Below are positions 34,935-42,821 of a stretch of 42,821 nt of DNA, piece after piece. The DNA lies in assembly GCA_021604845.1 (NCBI GenBank), contig BQJT01000013.1, positions 1 to 42,821 of the forward strand. The letters are read 5' to 3'. The notes under the pieces are model-generated. The model was not told where the DNA came from. It ran no database searches and saw only the letters and a program-made list of their open reading frames with translations. A program made the position numbers and the translations under genes. Position 1 is the stretch's first letter. Each line of letters opens with the position of its first letter. Source of the DNA: Cyclobacteriaceae bacterium. Its GTDB lineage: Bacteria; Bacteroidota; Bacteroidia; Cytophagales; Cyclobacteriaceae.

Positions 34935-36320
34935 TTAGATGATTTTACCGGGATTCAGAAGGTTTTCAGGATCCAGGGCTCGTTTAAGAATTTTCATAAG
35001 TTCAATTTCCTCATCGGTACGACTTAAATGGAGGTATTCCTTCTTATGAACGCCGATACCGTGTTCAGCGGAAATTGATCCGCCAACTGTCTTTAAGGGT
35101 TGGTAAACCAGCTGATTTATCCTTTGTCTCAACTCATCGTCGTCATTGGTTTTCCCAACCACCAAATGTATATTGCCATCAGCGATATGACCAAATGCAT
35201 AGACCTTTTCCACTTCGGAAATTCGATATAAATTTTCGATAATTCCATTGGCAACTTCCGCGATTTTTGGAACAGGAAGACTGATATCAAATTGCTGTAC
35301 GAACCGGCAGCTGGCAACCATGGGATCCACGTTTTCTCTTATGGACCAGAACCGGTCTATTTCACTGGCAGAAGTTGCAGGAACGATATCTTCAACCATA
35401 TCCTGCTCCAGCGCGAGTTCCAGTAGATTCTGAAATCGGATCTGATCGCCGGCGTTTTCACTACCCATGCTGTCCAATAAAACATAATACTGATGATGAT
35501 CATGAGGCAACGGAGGCGTAACATTCGCCGGGGGAGTGGTTAAGACCTTGTAGGTATCCGGCCACATTACTTCAAAACTGCTGAGCGTCCCGGCGAGACC
35601 CTGATCCATAAATTTCAATAACTCGACTACTTTTTGATAAGTACTTATTCCTGCAAGTGCACTGATTCTGCTTTTAGGTGCCTCAACCAACTTTAAGACT
35701 GCCCGGGTTATTATACCCAAAGTTCCCTCGGATCCAATGAATAACTGTTTGAGGTCATAGCCTGAATTATCCTTGATCAGTTTTTTTAAACCAGAGATTA
35801 CTGTACCGTCTGCCAGTACTACCTCCAGGCCAACCACAAGTTGGCGGGTCATTCCGTACCGAAGTACCCTCAAACCACCGGCATTGGTTGAAATGATCCC
35901 GCCCATTTGAGCTGAACCCCTGGCTCCGAAGTTCAATGGAAACAATAACCCATGCTCTGCAGCAGCTTTTTGCACATGCTCCAGGATAACCCCTGCTTGT
36001 ACTGTTATGGTCCGGCTTGTAGGGTCAACCTCTTCTATTTGATTCATTTTTTCAAATGAGATCACCACCTCTTGAGGTGTGGTTTCTGTGCCCCCCACCA
36101 GATTGGTCAGGCCTCCGTGAAGTACTACCGGCTGATGGTGTCTGTTACAAATCTTGACTAGTTCAGAAACTTCCTGGGTAGTTTTTGGCAATACTACTGC
36201 CAGGGCGTTCAAAGGCTGGTCTGCCTGCCAGATATGGAAGTATCGATCTTTTACTGCCTCGCCAGTTAGTATGCGGTTTTCCGCAATACAGGACGACAGA
36301 GCTTCGATCAAACGCTTCAT
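34935..36320 (-). CDS. FAD-binding oxidase, glycolate oxidase GlcD / D-lactate dehydrogenase type
   Basis: This 461-aa protein has an N-terminal PCMH FAD domain (VVLHGGLTNLVGGT, then GGIISTNAGGLRVLRYGMTR) and a C-terminal FAD-oxidase domain (GHIADGNIHLVV with metal-binding His, SAEHGIGVHKKEYL, DPENLLNPGKII). It oxidises a D-2-hydroxyacid such as D-lactate, D-2-hydroxyglutarate or glycolate. It lacks the Fe-S part present in the fused enzyme 450 bp away. It starts 3 nt after the cupin gene stop, so the two are probably one transcript. The substrate cannot be fixed from sequence. Confidence 0.92.
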   Translation of the reverse strand: MKRLIEALSSCIAENRILTGEAVKDRYFHIWQADQPLNALAVVLPKTTQEVSELVKICNRHHQPVVLHGGLTNLVGGTETTPQEVVISFEKMNQIEEVDPTSRTITVQAGVILEHVQKAAAEHGLLFPLNFGARGSAQMGGIISTNAGGLRVLRYGMTRQLVVGLEVVLADGTVISGLKKLIKDNSGYDLKQLFIGSEGTLGIITRAVLKLVEAPKSRISALAGISTYQKVVELLKFMDQGLAGTLSSFEVMWPDTYKVLTTPPANVTPPLPHDHHQYYVLLDSMGSENAGDQIRFQNLLELALEQDMVEDIVPATSASEIDRFWSIRENVDPMVASCRFVQQFDISLPVPKIAEVANGIIENLYRISEVEKVYAFGHIADGNIHLVVGKTNDDDELRQRINQLVYQPLKTVGGSISAEHGIGVHKKEYLHLSRTDEEIELMKILKRALDPENLLNPGKII

Positions 36321-36323
36321 GAA

Positions 36324-36659
36324 TTAATATTTGGCTTTATCGCGATAATCTTCCCGGATTGGGAAAAAAACATCTATAATAAAGCAATCGGTAATAGCTT
36401 TTCCCTGGTGGATTGCATTGGAGGGGATACAGACTACGTCTTTTGGTTTAAGTCTTTTGGTAACTCCATCAACGGTTAGTTCGAATTCACCACTAATTAC
36501 ATTTACCACCTGCTCATGCATATGTGAATGTTCCGGAAGTGAAGCCCCGGCATTAATTTCCCAATGAGCAAAAGTCATGTTGTCAGAGTGTATCATTCGA
36601 CCATGAAACCCTTTCATTATTTCTCTGGACTCAAGGTTCGTAGTGTCAACGTGTTTCAT
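36324..36659 (-). CDS. Cupin-domain protein
   Basis: This 111-aa single-cupin protein has metal-ligand motifs PEHSHMHEQVVNVISGEFEL (His44, 46 and 48, with Glu49 or a later Glu) and DVVCIPSNAIHQG (His84). Such one-domain cupins bind a metal and act as sugar isomerases, lyases, dioxygenases or sensors. It is the first gene of a likely two-gene operon with the FAD-linked oxidase, so it may handle a related hydroxyacid or sugar acid. That link is inference from position. Confidence 0.88.
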   Translation of the reverse strand: MKHVDTTNLESREIMKGFHGRMIHSDNMTFAHWEINAGASLPEHSHMHEQVVNVISGEFELTVDGVTKRLKPKDVVCIPSNAIHQGKAITDCFIIDVFFPIREDYRDKAKY

Positions 36660-36699
36660 AGGGGAGGGTTTAATGGTTATTATTAGGCTGAGTTAACAA

Positions 36700-37683
36700 T
36701 TACCGGTCAACTGCATAACTTATTCCGCACTGTCTCCGTATTTCATCCATTAATTGCATTAGTTGCAGGCTATGACGGTGTGACCAATGGTCACTTTCAA
36801 TTTTACCTTTATCCAAACATTGATGCACCTCATGCACCTGGTAATTATACCCATTGCCCACAAACTTAATCACTTCCTCCTGTGGATCATTGCCAGCATT
36901 GGTGATTACATTTACCGGTTGGTACCAACGGTTCGGAAGCATGATCTCACCATTATCTCCGGTAATTCGAGCCTTAACCGCAGTAAATTCACTTATAGTA
37001 AACATCAGATTAGCCTGCTTTCCACCGGAAAAAGTGAGTTTAACAGAACAGCTTTCATCAACCCCGGTATCAGCAAACTTCGCGCTGGATTCAATTGTTT
37101 CAGGGGTTCCAAACAGATAAGTGGCAAAAAACAAAGGATATATGCCAATATCCAAAAGTGCACCACCACCCAGATTCGGGTTAAATAGTCTCGATTTTGG
37201 ATCGTAGGGTGCTTTAAAACCGAAATCCGCCTCCAGGTGGGAAACCGCACCAATTGCACCGGATTCGATCAGGTTCCTGACCCGTATAATATTGGGGAGA
37301 AACCTGGACCACAGGGCTTCCATAAGAAAACTCTGATGGTTCTTTGAAGCCATTATCATGGTTTCAACTTGCGAGCTGTTAATAGCCAGCGGTTTTTCGC
37401 ACAATACAGCTTTACCTTGTTCCAGACAGGTTAAGGTGTTTTCCATATGAAATGAGTGCGGAGTAGCGATATAGATAACATCAATATCAGGATCTTCCGC
37501 GAGTTCCTGGTAGGATCCATACCAAACAGGTGCCTGATATTGATCGGCGAAATCCCTGGCCCGGTCTATATCCCGTGACCCGATGGCATGCAGTTTTGCC
37601 TCTGGAACAAATTGCAATCCGGTAGCAAATTTATGAGCTATTTTACCTGGGGCCAGTATTCCCCATCGGTAGGTGTCTGGCAT
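36700..37683 (-). CDS. Gfo/Idh/MocA-family oxidoreductase (cytoplasmic)
   Basis: This 327-aa protein has a Rossmann start WGILAPGKIAHKFATGL and the motif CEKPLAIN (Glu96-Lys97-Pro98). A C-terminal dehydrogenase domain contains GGGALLDIGIYPLFFATYLFG, as in dimeric dihydrodiol dehydrogenase- or glucose-fructose-oxidoreductase-like enzymes. It has no signal peptide, unlike the Tat-exported relative at 27341. It probably oxidises a sugar or polyol with NAD(P). It lies 40 bp upstream of the cupin gene on the same strand, so it may belong to the same transcription unit. Confidence 0.92.
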   Translation of the reverse strand: MPDTYRWGILAPGKIAHKFATGLQFVPEAKLHAIGSRDIDRARDFADQYQAPVWYGSYQELAEDPDIDVIYIATPHSFHMENTLTCLEQGKAVLCEKPLAINSSQVETMIMASKNHQSFLMEALWSRFLPNIIRVRNLIESGAIGAVSHLEADFGFKAPYDPKSRLFNPNLGGGALLDIGIYPLFFATYLFGTPETIESSAKFADTGVDESCSVKLTFSGGKQANLMFTISEFTAVKARITGDNGEIMLPNRWYQPVNVITNAGNDPQEEVIKFVGNGYNYQVHEVHQCLDKGKIESDHWSHRHSLQLMQLMDEIRRQCGISYAVDR

Positions 37684-37748
37684 ATCAATTTAAAGTAGTT
37701 CTGGACTAAATTACTGTTATAATCGGGAGGTTGCAAATAGCCGGTAGA

Positions 37749-39266
37749 TTAATGAATGTAGTTGGTAAATTCAATGGAATTTAAACTGTCATTCATGAAA
37801 AAGCACGAAATTGTGCGATCGCCCTGTTTACTGCGGATTCGCACAACATCCGGGATAGGGGATGAATTGAGCCGGTTAAACATCGGTGCTATTTCTTTCT
37901 TAGTCAACCCTACCCGGAGTCCGTTTTTGAACTTTATTACCGGGGTTGATACATTGCCTCCGATAATCAAAGTCCCGATGGGAGATCTATAGAATTTGAA
38001 ACTGACATTCGTTTGTGAAATTGTAACTAAAGTGTCTACCTGACCCTTCACCAGTGTACTTTCTACCGGTTCTTTTATTTGCTTAAAGGGCTTTGGTAGT
38101 TGCATAATGATATTCTCCCAGGTCAGGTCTCCGGTTTCCAATGGGAGCCAGACGTAATCTTCATCAACAAAGGTGATTTCCGCAGGTGATTGAGGTTCCT
38201 GATAGGATTCCCAATCTTTTAATCGGTAATTATCAATCAAAAGCTCAGATACGGGCATTTGCTTAAAGCCAGAGTTGGTCCAGTTCCATTGATATAAGCT
38301 GTCGGTTTCGGAGCGTAAACCATCGGCCATGCGCGCCTCCCTTTTTCTTTGAACCAGTGAAAAGAGTCCCTGGTCTGGAGTAAGGGATATCCAACTGTCT
38401 TTTACCATAATCCATTGTTCATTCCATACATTTTCAGCTAATTCTATCTGGTCCAGTACCGATTCCGCTTGCTGGTCCCAAATGTACAACTTGATTGCAC
38501 TCTCATCGTACATACTGGGTACCCGACAAATAATTGCTACCAGCGAATCCTCCAGCTTGAATTTATGATAGGCGTACATTGACATATGGTATTTATCAGC
38601 CCGGGAGGACAGTTTGGTACCAAATTTTGGGTAATAATTCGGGTTAATCTTTTGCCCTGTTTGGTTTAGTATATCACTGTGGGACGAATAGATATGCAGG
38701 GTGTGGGTGTCAACCTCATCAAAATATTCCAAAAGAGGAATGGTTCCCGCGGTGTTCATTGAGAAGAAATCATTAACTGCAGACAATACCGAGAAGTGTG
38801 TTTGCATTCCGGGAAGAACCACAGGTTGATCCTGTCCATTGAAAAGAATCAATCCAAGTAGCGAGGAGTTATTGTCGTGTTCGATATCGTAGGAGTATGA
38901 CCCCTGATCGAATACAATGTGTGGGTTTTCTGTGAAATAGACGGGAATATTTTTGGATTTCAGTGAGTCTGAAACGATACTGGCATAATAGGCAAACTCA
39001 CCGATGGCCTTGCGCACGCCTTCGCGAGTAGCATTGTCGATGGTAAATTTCGCCAGTTCCTTCGCACTCGGAGCATAGAAGATCACCGATTGCCCGGATA
39101 CGAAAATGCTGTCAGAAGCATCCTCTTCAGAGATTACCACACTGTCGAATACAGGATGCGCATAGCTTTCAGACGAATCGGATCGATCTCTGATATCTTT
39201 CGGTTGTCCGCAACCAACAAGAATCGCCATCGGAAAAAGAATGGATATGCCTTTATTTAAAAACAT
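37749..39266 (-). CDS. Lipoprotein of unknown function, coupled to mltG
   Basis: This 505-aa protein has a lipoprotein signal (MFLNKGISILFPMAILVGC, lipid Cys19) followed by charged residues. No domain is recognised. The body is rich in beta-strand patterns and aromatic/acidic motifs, and its last third contains PEITFVDEDYVWLPLETGDL. It starts 3 nt after the mltG stop, so the two genes are almost certainly co-transcribed. A periplasmic or outer-membrane-anchored role in cell-wall assembly is possible from this coupling alone. Confidence 0.8.
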   Translation of the reverse strand: MFLNKGISILFPMAILVGCGQPKDIRDRSDSSESYAHPVFDSVVISEEDASDSIFVSGQSVIFYAPSAKELAKFTIDNATREGVRKAIGEFAYYASIVSDSLKSKNIPVYFTENPHIVFDQGSYSYDIEHDNNSSLLGLILFNGQDQPVVLPGMQTHFSVLSAVNDFFSMNTAGTIPLLEYFDEVDTHTLHIYSSHSDILNQTGQKINPNYYPKFGTKLSSRADKYHMSMYAYHKFKLEDSLVAIICRVPSMYDESAIKLYIWDQQAESVLDQIELAENVWNEQWIMVKDSWISLTPDQGLFSLVQRKREARMADGLRSETDSLYQWNWTNSGFKQMPVSELLIDNYRLKDWESYQEPQSPAEITFVDEDYVWLPLETGDLTWENIIMQLPKPFKQIKEPVESTLVKGQVDTLVTISQTNVSFKFYRSPIGTLIIGGNVSTPVIKFKNGLRVGLTKKEIAPMFNRLNSSPIPDVVRIRSKQGDRTISCFFMNDSLNSIEFTNYIH

Positions 39267-39269
39267 AGT

Positions 39270-40304
39270 TTAGGAGCCTTTATATCCGATTCTTCTCTTG
39301 TTTAACTCTTTCTGGTATTTTCTGGCCACCGTTAGGTGTTCTTTCAAAGTACGGGAGAAATGGTGCTGTCCGGAAAAATCTCTGCGGGCACAGAAATACA
39401 GATAATTGTGAGATTTTGGCCGTAGTACAGCCTCAATAGCGGTGGTGGTGGCAGAATTTACCGGGCCGGGTGGCAATCCGGATACCTGATAAGTATTATA
39501 AGGTGACTCTATTTTTTTATGAGCTTTCAATACGCGGGTCAAAGGCCTGCCGTAAGCGAATACCACCGTTGGATCAGCCTGAAGCCGCATTTCTTGTTTA
39601 ATCCTGTTTAAATAAAGGCCAGCAATAACCGGCATCTCCTCAGGTCTTTTTGTCTCGGCATAAACAATAGAAGCAAGAATTCCTGTTTCCTGTTTAGTTA
39701 GCCCATTACTGGCGGCTTGTTCTAATCGTTCAGGGGTCCAAAAGATCCTGAAATTTCTGAAAAGCCGGTCCGCTAATTCCCTGGCTCTGCTGTCCTGGTA
39801 TATTAAGAGGGTATCCGGAATTAGAATACAATAGACATTGTCCTGGTTGAAGTCACCCCATTGCCCGATGTATGCTGGGTTTTCCATCCAGGACTTTAGT
39901 GCAGTGTATTTTATATCCAGCGTTTTACAGAGGTATTGAAGGGTATTACGACGTTTCTGAAATGGCTTAATTACTACCGTGACTGCTGGCCTTGGAGTGG
40001 TTTTCAAATGATTAATCAAAGTCCAGTTACTCCAGCCATCCTGTACCTGGAATAACCCATGAGGTATGCTGTCGCGGTAACCGAGAAGGGTACAGGCAAG
40101 ATCAAAAGTTAGATTATTGCCAATGACCTGGTCTCTCACTAATTGTTGACGAACCTGAACTGATGTCATCGAATCTTTGACCTCAAGGTCATAAACCTGC
40201 GTATTAATTCTGGCGTTTGGACTGATTAGAACTAAATAAAGAATGCAAAAGAAAAGGAAAAAGCCTCCAACCAAGGAGGCTTTTACCTCACTTAAACTAA
40301 TCAA
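39270..40304 (-). CDS. mltG: Endolytic transglycosylase MltG (YceG-like)
   Basis: This 344-aa protein has one N-terminal membrane helix (about 10-28) and a YceG domain. The catalytic Glu217 is in ASIVYAETKRPEE, followed by LYLNRIKQEMRLQADPTVVFA and by YNTYQVSGLPPGPVNSAT, both diagnostic of MltG. It cuts newly made glycan strands next to the membrane, setting strand length. Length is normal. The lipoprotein gene follows after 3 nt. An M23 peptidase gene lies upstream on the same strand, but with a separate 135-bp gap. Confidence 0.95.
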   Translation of the reverse strand: MISLSEVKASLVGGFFLFFCILYLVLISPNARINTQVYDLEVKDSMTSVQVRQQLVRDQVIGNNLTFDLACTLLGYRDSIPHGLFQVQDGWSNWTLINHLKTTPRPAVTVVIKPFQKRRNTLQYLCKTLDIKYTALKSWMENPAYIGQWGDFNQDNVYCILIPDTLLIYQDSRARELADRLFRNFRIFWTPERLEQAASNGLTKQETGILASIVYAETKRPEEMPVIAGLYLNRIKQEMRLQADPTVVFAYGRPLTRVLKAHKKIESPYNTYQVSGLPPGPVNSATTTAIEAVLRPKSHNYLYFCARRDFSGQHHFSRTLKEHLTVARKYQKELNKRRIGYKGS

Positions 40305-40439
40305 CCAGCTATGGAAAATAAGATTTTTGATAATACACCAGACCCAGTTTATGTGGGCCTAAAATTGACTAAAAATGGGAAGTTTTACCCGGCTGAATAA
40401 CCGAAGATATTTCTTATGTAAGTTTTGTCAGGTTTTAAA

Positions 40440-41255
40440 CTACCGATGAACCGCCTGGTAGCTAACCTGTTCTTTCAGTTGAGTGACCGCTCCCGTGCTT
40501 AACAAAAACTTAACCGGCAGGGTCTGGGTACCAAATTTAACTGCTTTATAAACCTGAAAATGGAGATGGGGCCTGGTTGACCATCCGGTATTGCCACTGT
40601 AGCCTATGACCTGCCCGGCACGTACTTCATCGCCCAGTGAAACAATGGCTCCGTTCTGGCGTAAATGCGCATAATCGGCAAAACTGCCATCCTCATGTAA
40701 CACGGTAATCCGGTTGGCAAAGTCCATATAAGAAATATCTGCACCGCCCTTGTTGGAGTCTTCCTTGACGTTGACCACCACCCCGGAGCGGCTGGCACAT
40801 ATTTCCGTGCCTTCATCCATCAGAAAATCCCAGGCATATTTGCCCTGATGTGTGTATTGACCATTGGCGCCCTGAGCAAGGATATAGGCCTGGTGATTTT
40901 GATAGGGAAATTGATAAGTAAAGTCCATGTCGACCGCCACGTCCGGATCCCCTAAAGTTAGTTTGTAGCTGGACTTAAAGGAAGTATTACCAGCACCGGC
41001 TGGTTCCAATTGCAGCAGGTATTGAGGGTCACCCGGGTATACTACAGTATAAAAAGGGAGTGATACTGTGGGTTTTAGATTGTTTAGTTCCACAAAATCG
41101 ATTTCAAGCTGATAAGGAGCAGGGTGATGATTTTGGGCAAAATATTCAAAACCACCATCTCCGCTAGGTTCGTGGTAGATATTCAATGGTTCCTTACCCT
41201 GTGAAATTACCTTTAGGCTGCAAAAAAGTAGTAATATTATTGAAACCGCTCTCAT
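40440..41255 (-). CDS. M23-family metallopeptidase (LytM-like), secreted
   Basis: This 271-aa protein has a signal peptide (SIILLLFCSLKVISQG). A beta-rich domain covers about residues 25-125. The M23 domain begins at YTHQGKYAWDF (His136, Asp143) and contains YAHLRQNG (His197) and TRPHLHFQV (His230, His232), the Zn ligands and active-site histidines of the family. It cuts peptide bridges in peptidoglycan, or acts as an activator of amidases if it lacks a ligand; here the ligands appear complete. Its neighbours mltG and the lipoprotein suggest envelope remodelling. A separate promoter is likely. Confidence 0.92.
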   Translation of the reverse strand: MRAVSIILLLFCSLKVISQGKEPLNIYHEPSGDGGFEYFAQNHHPAPYQLEIDFVELNNLKPTVSLPFYTVVYPGDPQYLLQLEPAGAGNTSFKSSYKLTLGDPDVAVDMDFTYQFPYQNHQAYILAQGANGQYTHQGKYAWDFLMDEGTEICASRSGVVVNVKEDSNKGGADISYMDFANRITVLHEDGSFADYAHLRQNGAIVSLGDEVRAGQVIGYSGNTGWSTRPHLHFQVYKAVKFGTQTLPVKFLLSTGAVTQLKEQVSYQAVHR

Positions 41256-41324
41256 ATAAAGGCGTCAGATTATACTATACAAATCCTCATAGTAACGAAA
41301 TTTACTGGCTGAAATTGGATTCAG

Positions 41325-41365
41325 AAAAAAAAGCCCCTGGAATATTTTCATACTACAGGGGCTTT
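41325..41365 (-). terminator. Intrinsic terminator of dnaK
   Basis: AAAGCCCCTG (41330-41339) pairs with CAGGGGCTTT (41356-41365). On the minus strand the stem is followed by T's (A's at 41325-41332). It lies 21 bases after the dnaK stop. Confidence 0.9.
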
Positions 41366-41386
41366 GGGTTTTCCAAATGATGATTA

Positions 41387-42821
41387 TTATTTGTCTTTGT
41401 CCTCCACTTCCTCGAACTCAACATCACTAACGTCATCACTACTGCTTCCACCGGTATCAGCATCTGCGCTGGCGTCCGGTCCCGGACCTGGTGCACCTTC
41501 CTGAGAGGCAGCATACATTTCCTGCGCAGCTCCTTCCCATGCTTTGTTCAGGCCTTCCATTGCAGTATCAATACCAGGTAGATCCTGAGCTTCATGCGCA
41601 GCTTTCAACTTCACTAAAGCTTCTTCAATGGCTGTTTTATTGCCTTCTGAAAGCTTATCTCCATATTCACTCAACTGTTTTTCAGTCTGGAATATTAACG
41701 AATCTGCCGCATTTACTTTATCCGCTTTCTCCTTGGCCAGTTTGTCCGCTTCGGCATTAGCTTCCGCTTCCTGCTTCATTTTGTTAATCTCCTCATCGGT
41801 CAATCCGGATGAAGCTTCGATCCTTATTTTTTGCTCTTTTCCAGTACCCTTATCCTTGGCCGATACATTCAGAATACCGTTGGCATCTATGTCGAAGGTT
41901 ACTTCAATCTGAGGTAATCCTCTGGGAGCCGGTGGAATTCCATCGAGATGGAATCGACCGATGGTACGGTTATCTGTGGCCATTGGCCTTTCACCCTGCA
42001 ATACATGGATCTCCACCGAAGGCTGACTGTCTGCCGCAGTTGAGAACACCTCGGATTTTTTAGTTGGTATGGTGGTATTTGATTCAATCAATTTGGTCGA
42101 AACGCCACCGAGTGTTTCTATACCCAATGAAAGCGGGGTCACATCCAGTAACAATACATCTTTTACTTCACCGGTTAGTACTCCCCCCTGAATCGCAGCG
42201 CCAATTGCTACTACTTCATCGGGATTCACTCCCTTTGATGGTGCCTTCCCAAAGAACTTCTCCACATCTTCCTGTACCTTAGGAATCCTGGTCGATCCAC
42301 CTACCAGAATAACTTCGTCGATATCTGAAGCCGACAGACCAGCGTCTTTCATAGCTTTTTTTACCGGGTCCATGGCTCTTTTAAACAGGTTATCTGCCAA
42401 CTGCTCGAATTTTGCTCTGCTCAAACTCTTTACCAGGTGTTTTGGGATTCCATCTACCGGCATAATGTATGGCAGATTTATCTCAGCATTGGTTGAGCTT
42501 GATAATTCAATCTTGGCTTTTTCAGCGGCTTCTTTAAGTCGCTGTAAAGCCATCGGATCTTTTCGAAGATCAATTCCTTCATCTTTTTTAAATTCCTCTG
42601 CAAGCCAGTTAATAATTACTGCATCGAAATCATCACCACCAAGATGCACGTCCCCGTTGGTAGATTTAACTTCAAAAACCCCTTCACCCAGTTCCAGGAT
42701 TGAGATGTCAAAAGTACCTCCACCAAGATCGAACACTGCGATCTTCATATCTATATTTTTCTTATCCAGGCCATAAGCCAGAGAGGCTGCAGTTGGTTCG
42801 TTAATGATTCGCTTCACCTCC
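41387..42821 (-). CDS. dnaK: Molecular chaperone DnaK (Hsp70), 5' part outside window
   Basis: The frame stays open to the window edge. The visible part begins at [17 protein letters not shown], which corresponds to about residue 165 of a typical 640-residue DnaK, so the GTG at 42817 is internal. It contains the phosphate-binding DLGGGTFD and the actin-like HLGGDDFD. After the linker ([15 protein letters not shown]) comes the substrate-binding domain, then the helical lid and the acidic tail FEEVEDKDK. It is the main ATP-driven chaperone, working with DnaJ and GrpE, and hands over clients held by small heat-shock proteins such as Hsp20. A strong terminator follows, so no gene is co-transcribed downstream. 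Confidence 0.98.
   Translation of the reverse strand, partial: EVKRIINEPTAASLAYGLDKKNIDMKIAVFDLGGGTFDISILELGEGVFEVKSTNGDVHLGGDDFDAVIINWLAEEFKKDEGIDLRKDPMALQRLKEAAEKAKIELSSSTNAEINLPYIMPVDGIPKHLVKSLSRAKFEQLADNLFKRAMDPVKKAMKDAGLSASDIDEVILVGGSTRIPKVQEDVEKFFGKAPSKGVNPDEVVAIGAAIQGGVLTGEVKDVLLLDVTPLSLGIETLGGVSTKLIESNTTIPTKKSEVFSTAADSQPSVEIHVLQGERPMATDNRTIGRFHLDGIPPAPRGLPQIEVTFDIDANGILNVSAKDKGTGKEQKIRIEASSGLTDEEINKMKQEAEANAEADKLAKEKADKVNAADSLIFQTEKQLSEYGDKLSEGNKTAIEEALVKLKAAHEAQDLPGIDTAMEGLNKAWEGAAQEMYAASQEGAPGPGPDASADADTGGSSSDDVSDVEFEEVEDKDK

Overview
The window looks like a chromosomal segment of a Bacteroidota bacterium, most likely a marine or environmental member of the Cytophagales. Pointers are the tandem-FtsX MacB-like permease, a SusD remnant, many short lipoproteins with a Cys lipobox, a Tat-exported Gfo/Idh/MocA oxidoreductase, AT-rich intergenic DNA with almost no Shine-Dalgarno sequences, and a conserved Bacteroidota-type helical protein of unknown function. 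No rRNA, CRISPR array, transposase gene or intact integrase was seen. Assignments come from reading the translations and DNA by eye; no database search was run.

Layout. 2-1837 is the 3' part of an ABC-transporter permease cut by the window start. 2173-3084 is a secreted leucine-rich-repeat protein. 3183-3371 is a decayed SusD remnant. 3467-4067 is a HigB/HigA toxin-antitoxin pair. 4084-5259 (minus) is a PD40 beta-propeller lipoprotein. 5300-7520 is accessory and partly decayed: a GC-rich non-coding block full of inverted repeats, a small orphan ORF, a gamma-glutamylcyclotransferase gene broken by a one-base frameshift in an A8 run, and a HEPN-like protein.

7668-17377 is the main feature: a roughly 9.6 kb island inserted at the 3' end of a tRNA-Asn(GTT) gene. 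The intact tRNA is at 17304-17377 and a 54-bp copy of its 3' end (one mismatch) is at 7668-7721. The cargo is one tightly packed plus-strand operon. It encodes an XRE controller with a palindromic operator just upstream, HsdM with a long C-terminal extension, a GmrSD-like DUF262/DUF1524 nuclease, HsdS, HsdR, and a 25-codon truncated ORF. I read it as a composite defence locus. Type I restriction would attack unmethylated DNA. The embedded GmrSD-like enzyme may attack DNA whose modification defeats type I cleavage; this is inference.

17588-25327 is ordinary chromosome on the plus strand: a BNR/Asp-box lipoprotein, a di-haem cytochrome c peroxidase-like lipoprotein, Hsp20, an HtrA/DegP protease, an ALDH7-type aldehyde dehydrogenase and a single-domain response regulator, several closed by clear hairpin terminators. 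25340-29481 is mostly minus strand: a 480-aa conserved protein, a 557-bp gap with a GTGTGA hexamer array, a Tat-exported oxidoreductase, tRNA-Ala(GGC) and an NlpC/P60 lipoprotein. 29596-34489 (plus) holds asparagine synthetase and a fused FAD/Fe-S D-2-hydroxyacid dehydrogenase. 34527-42821 (minus) holds a small conserved protein, a cupin followed by a second FAD-linked oxidase, another Gfo/Idh/MocA oxidoreductase, mltG with a lipoprotein gene, an M23 peptidase and the 3' part of dnaK, cut by the window end.
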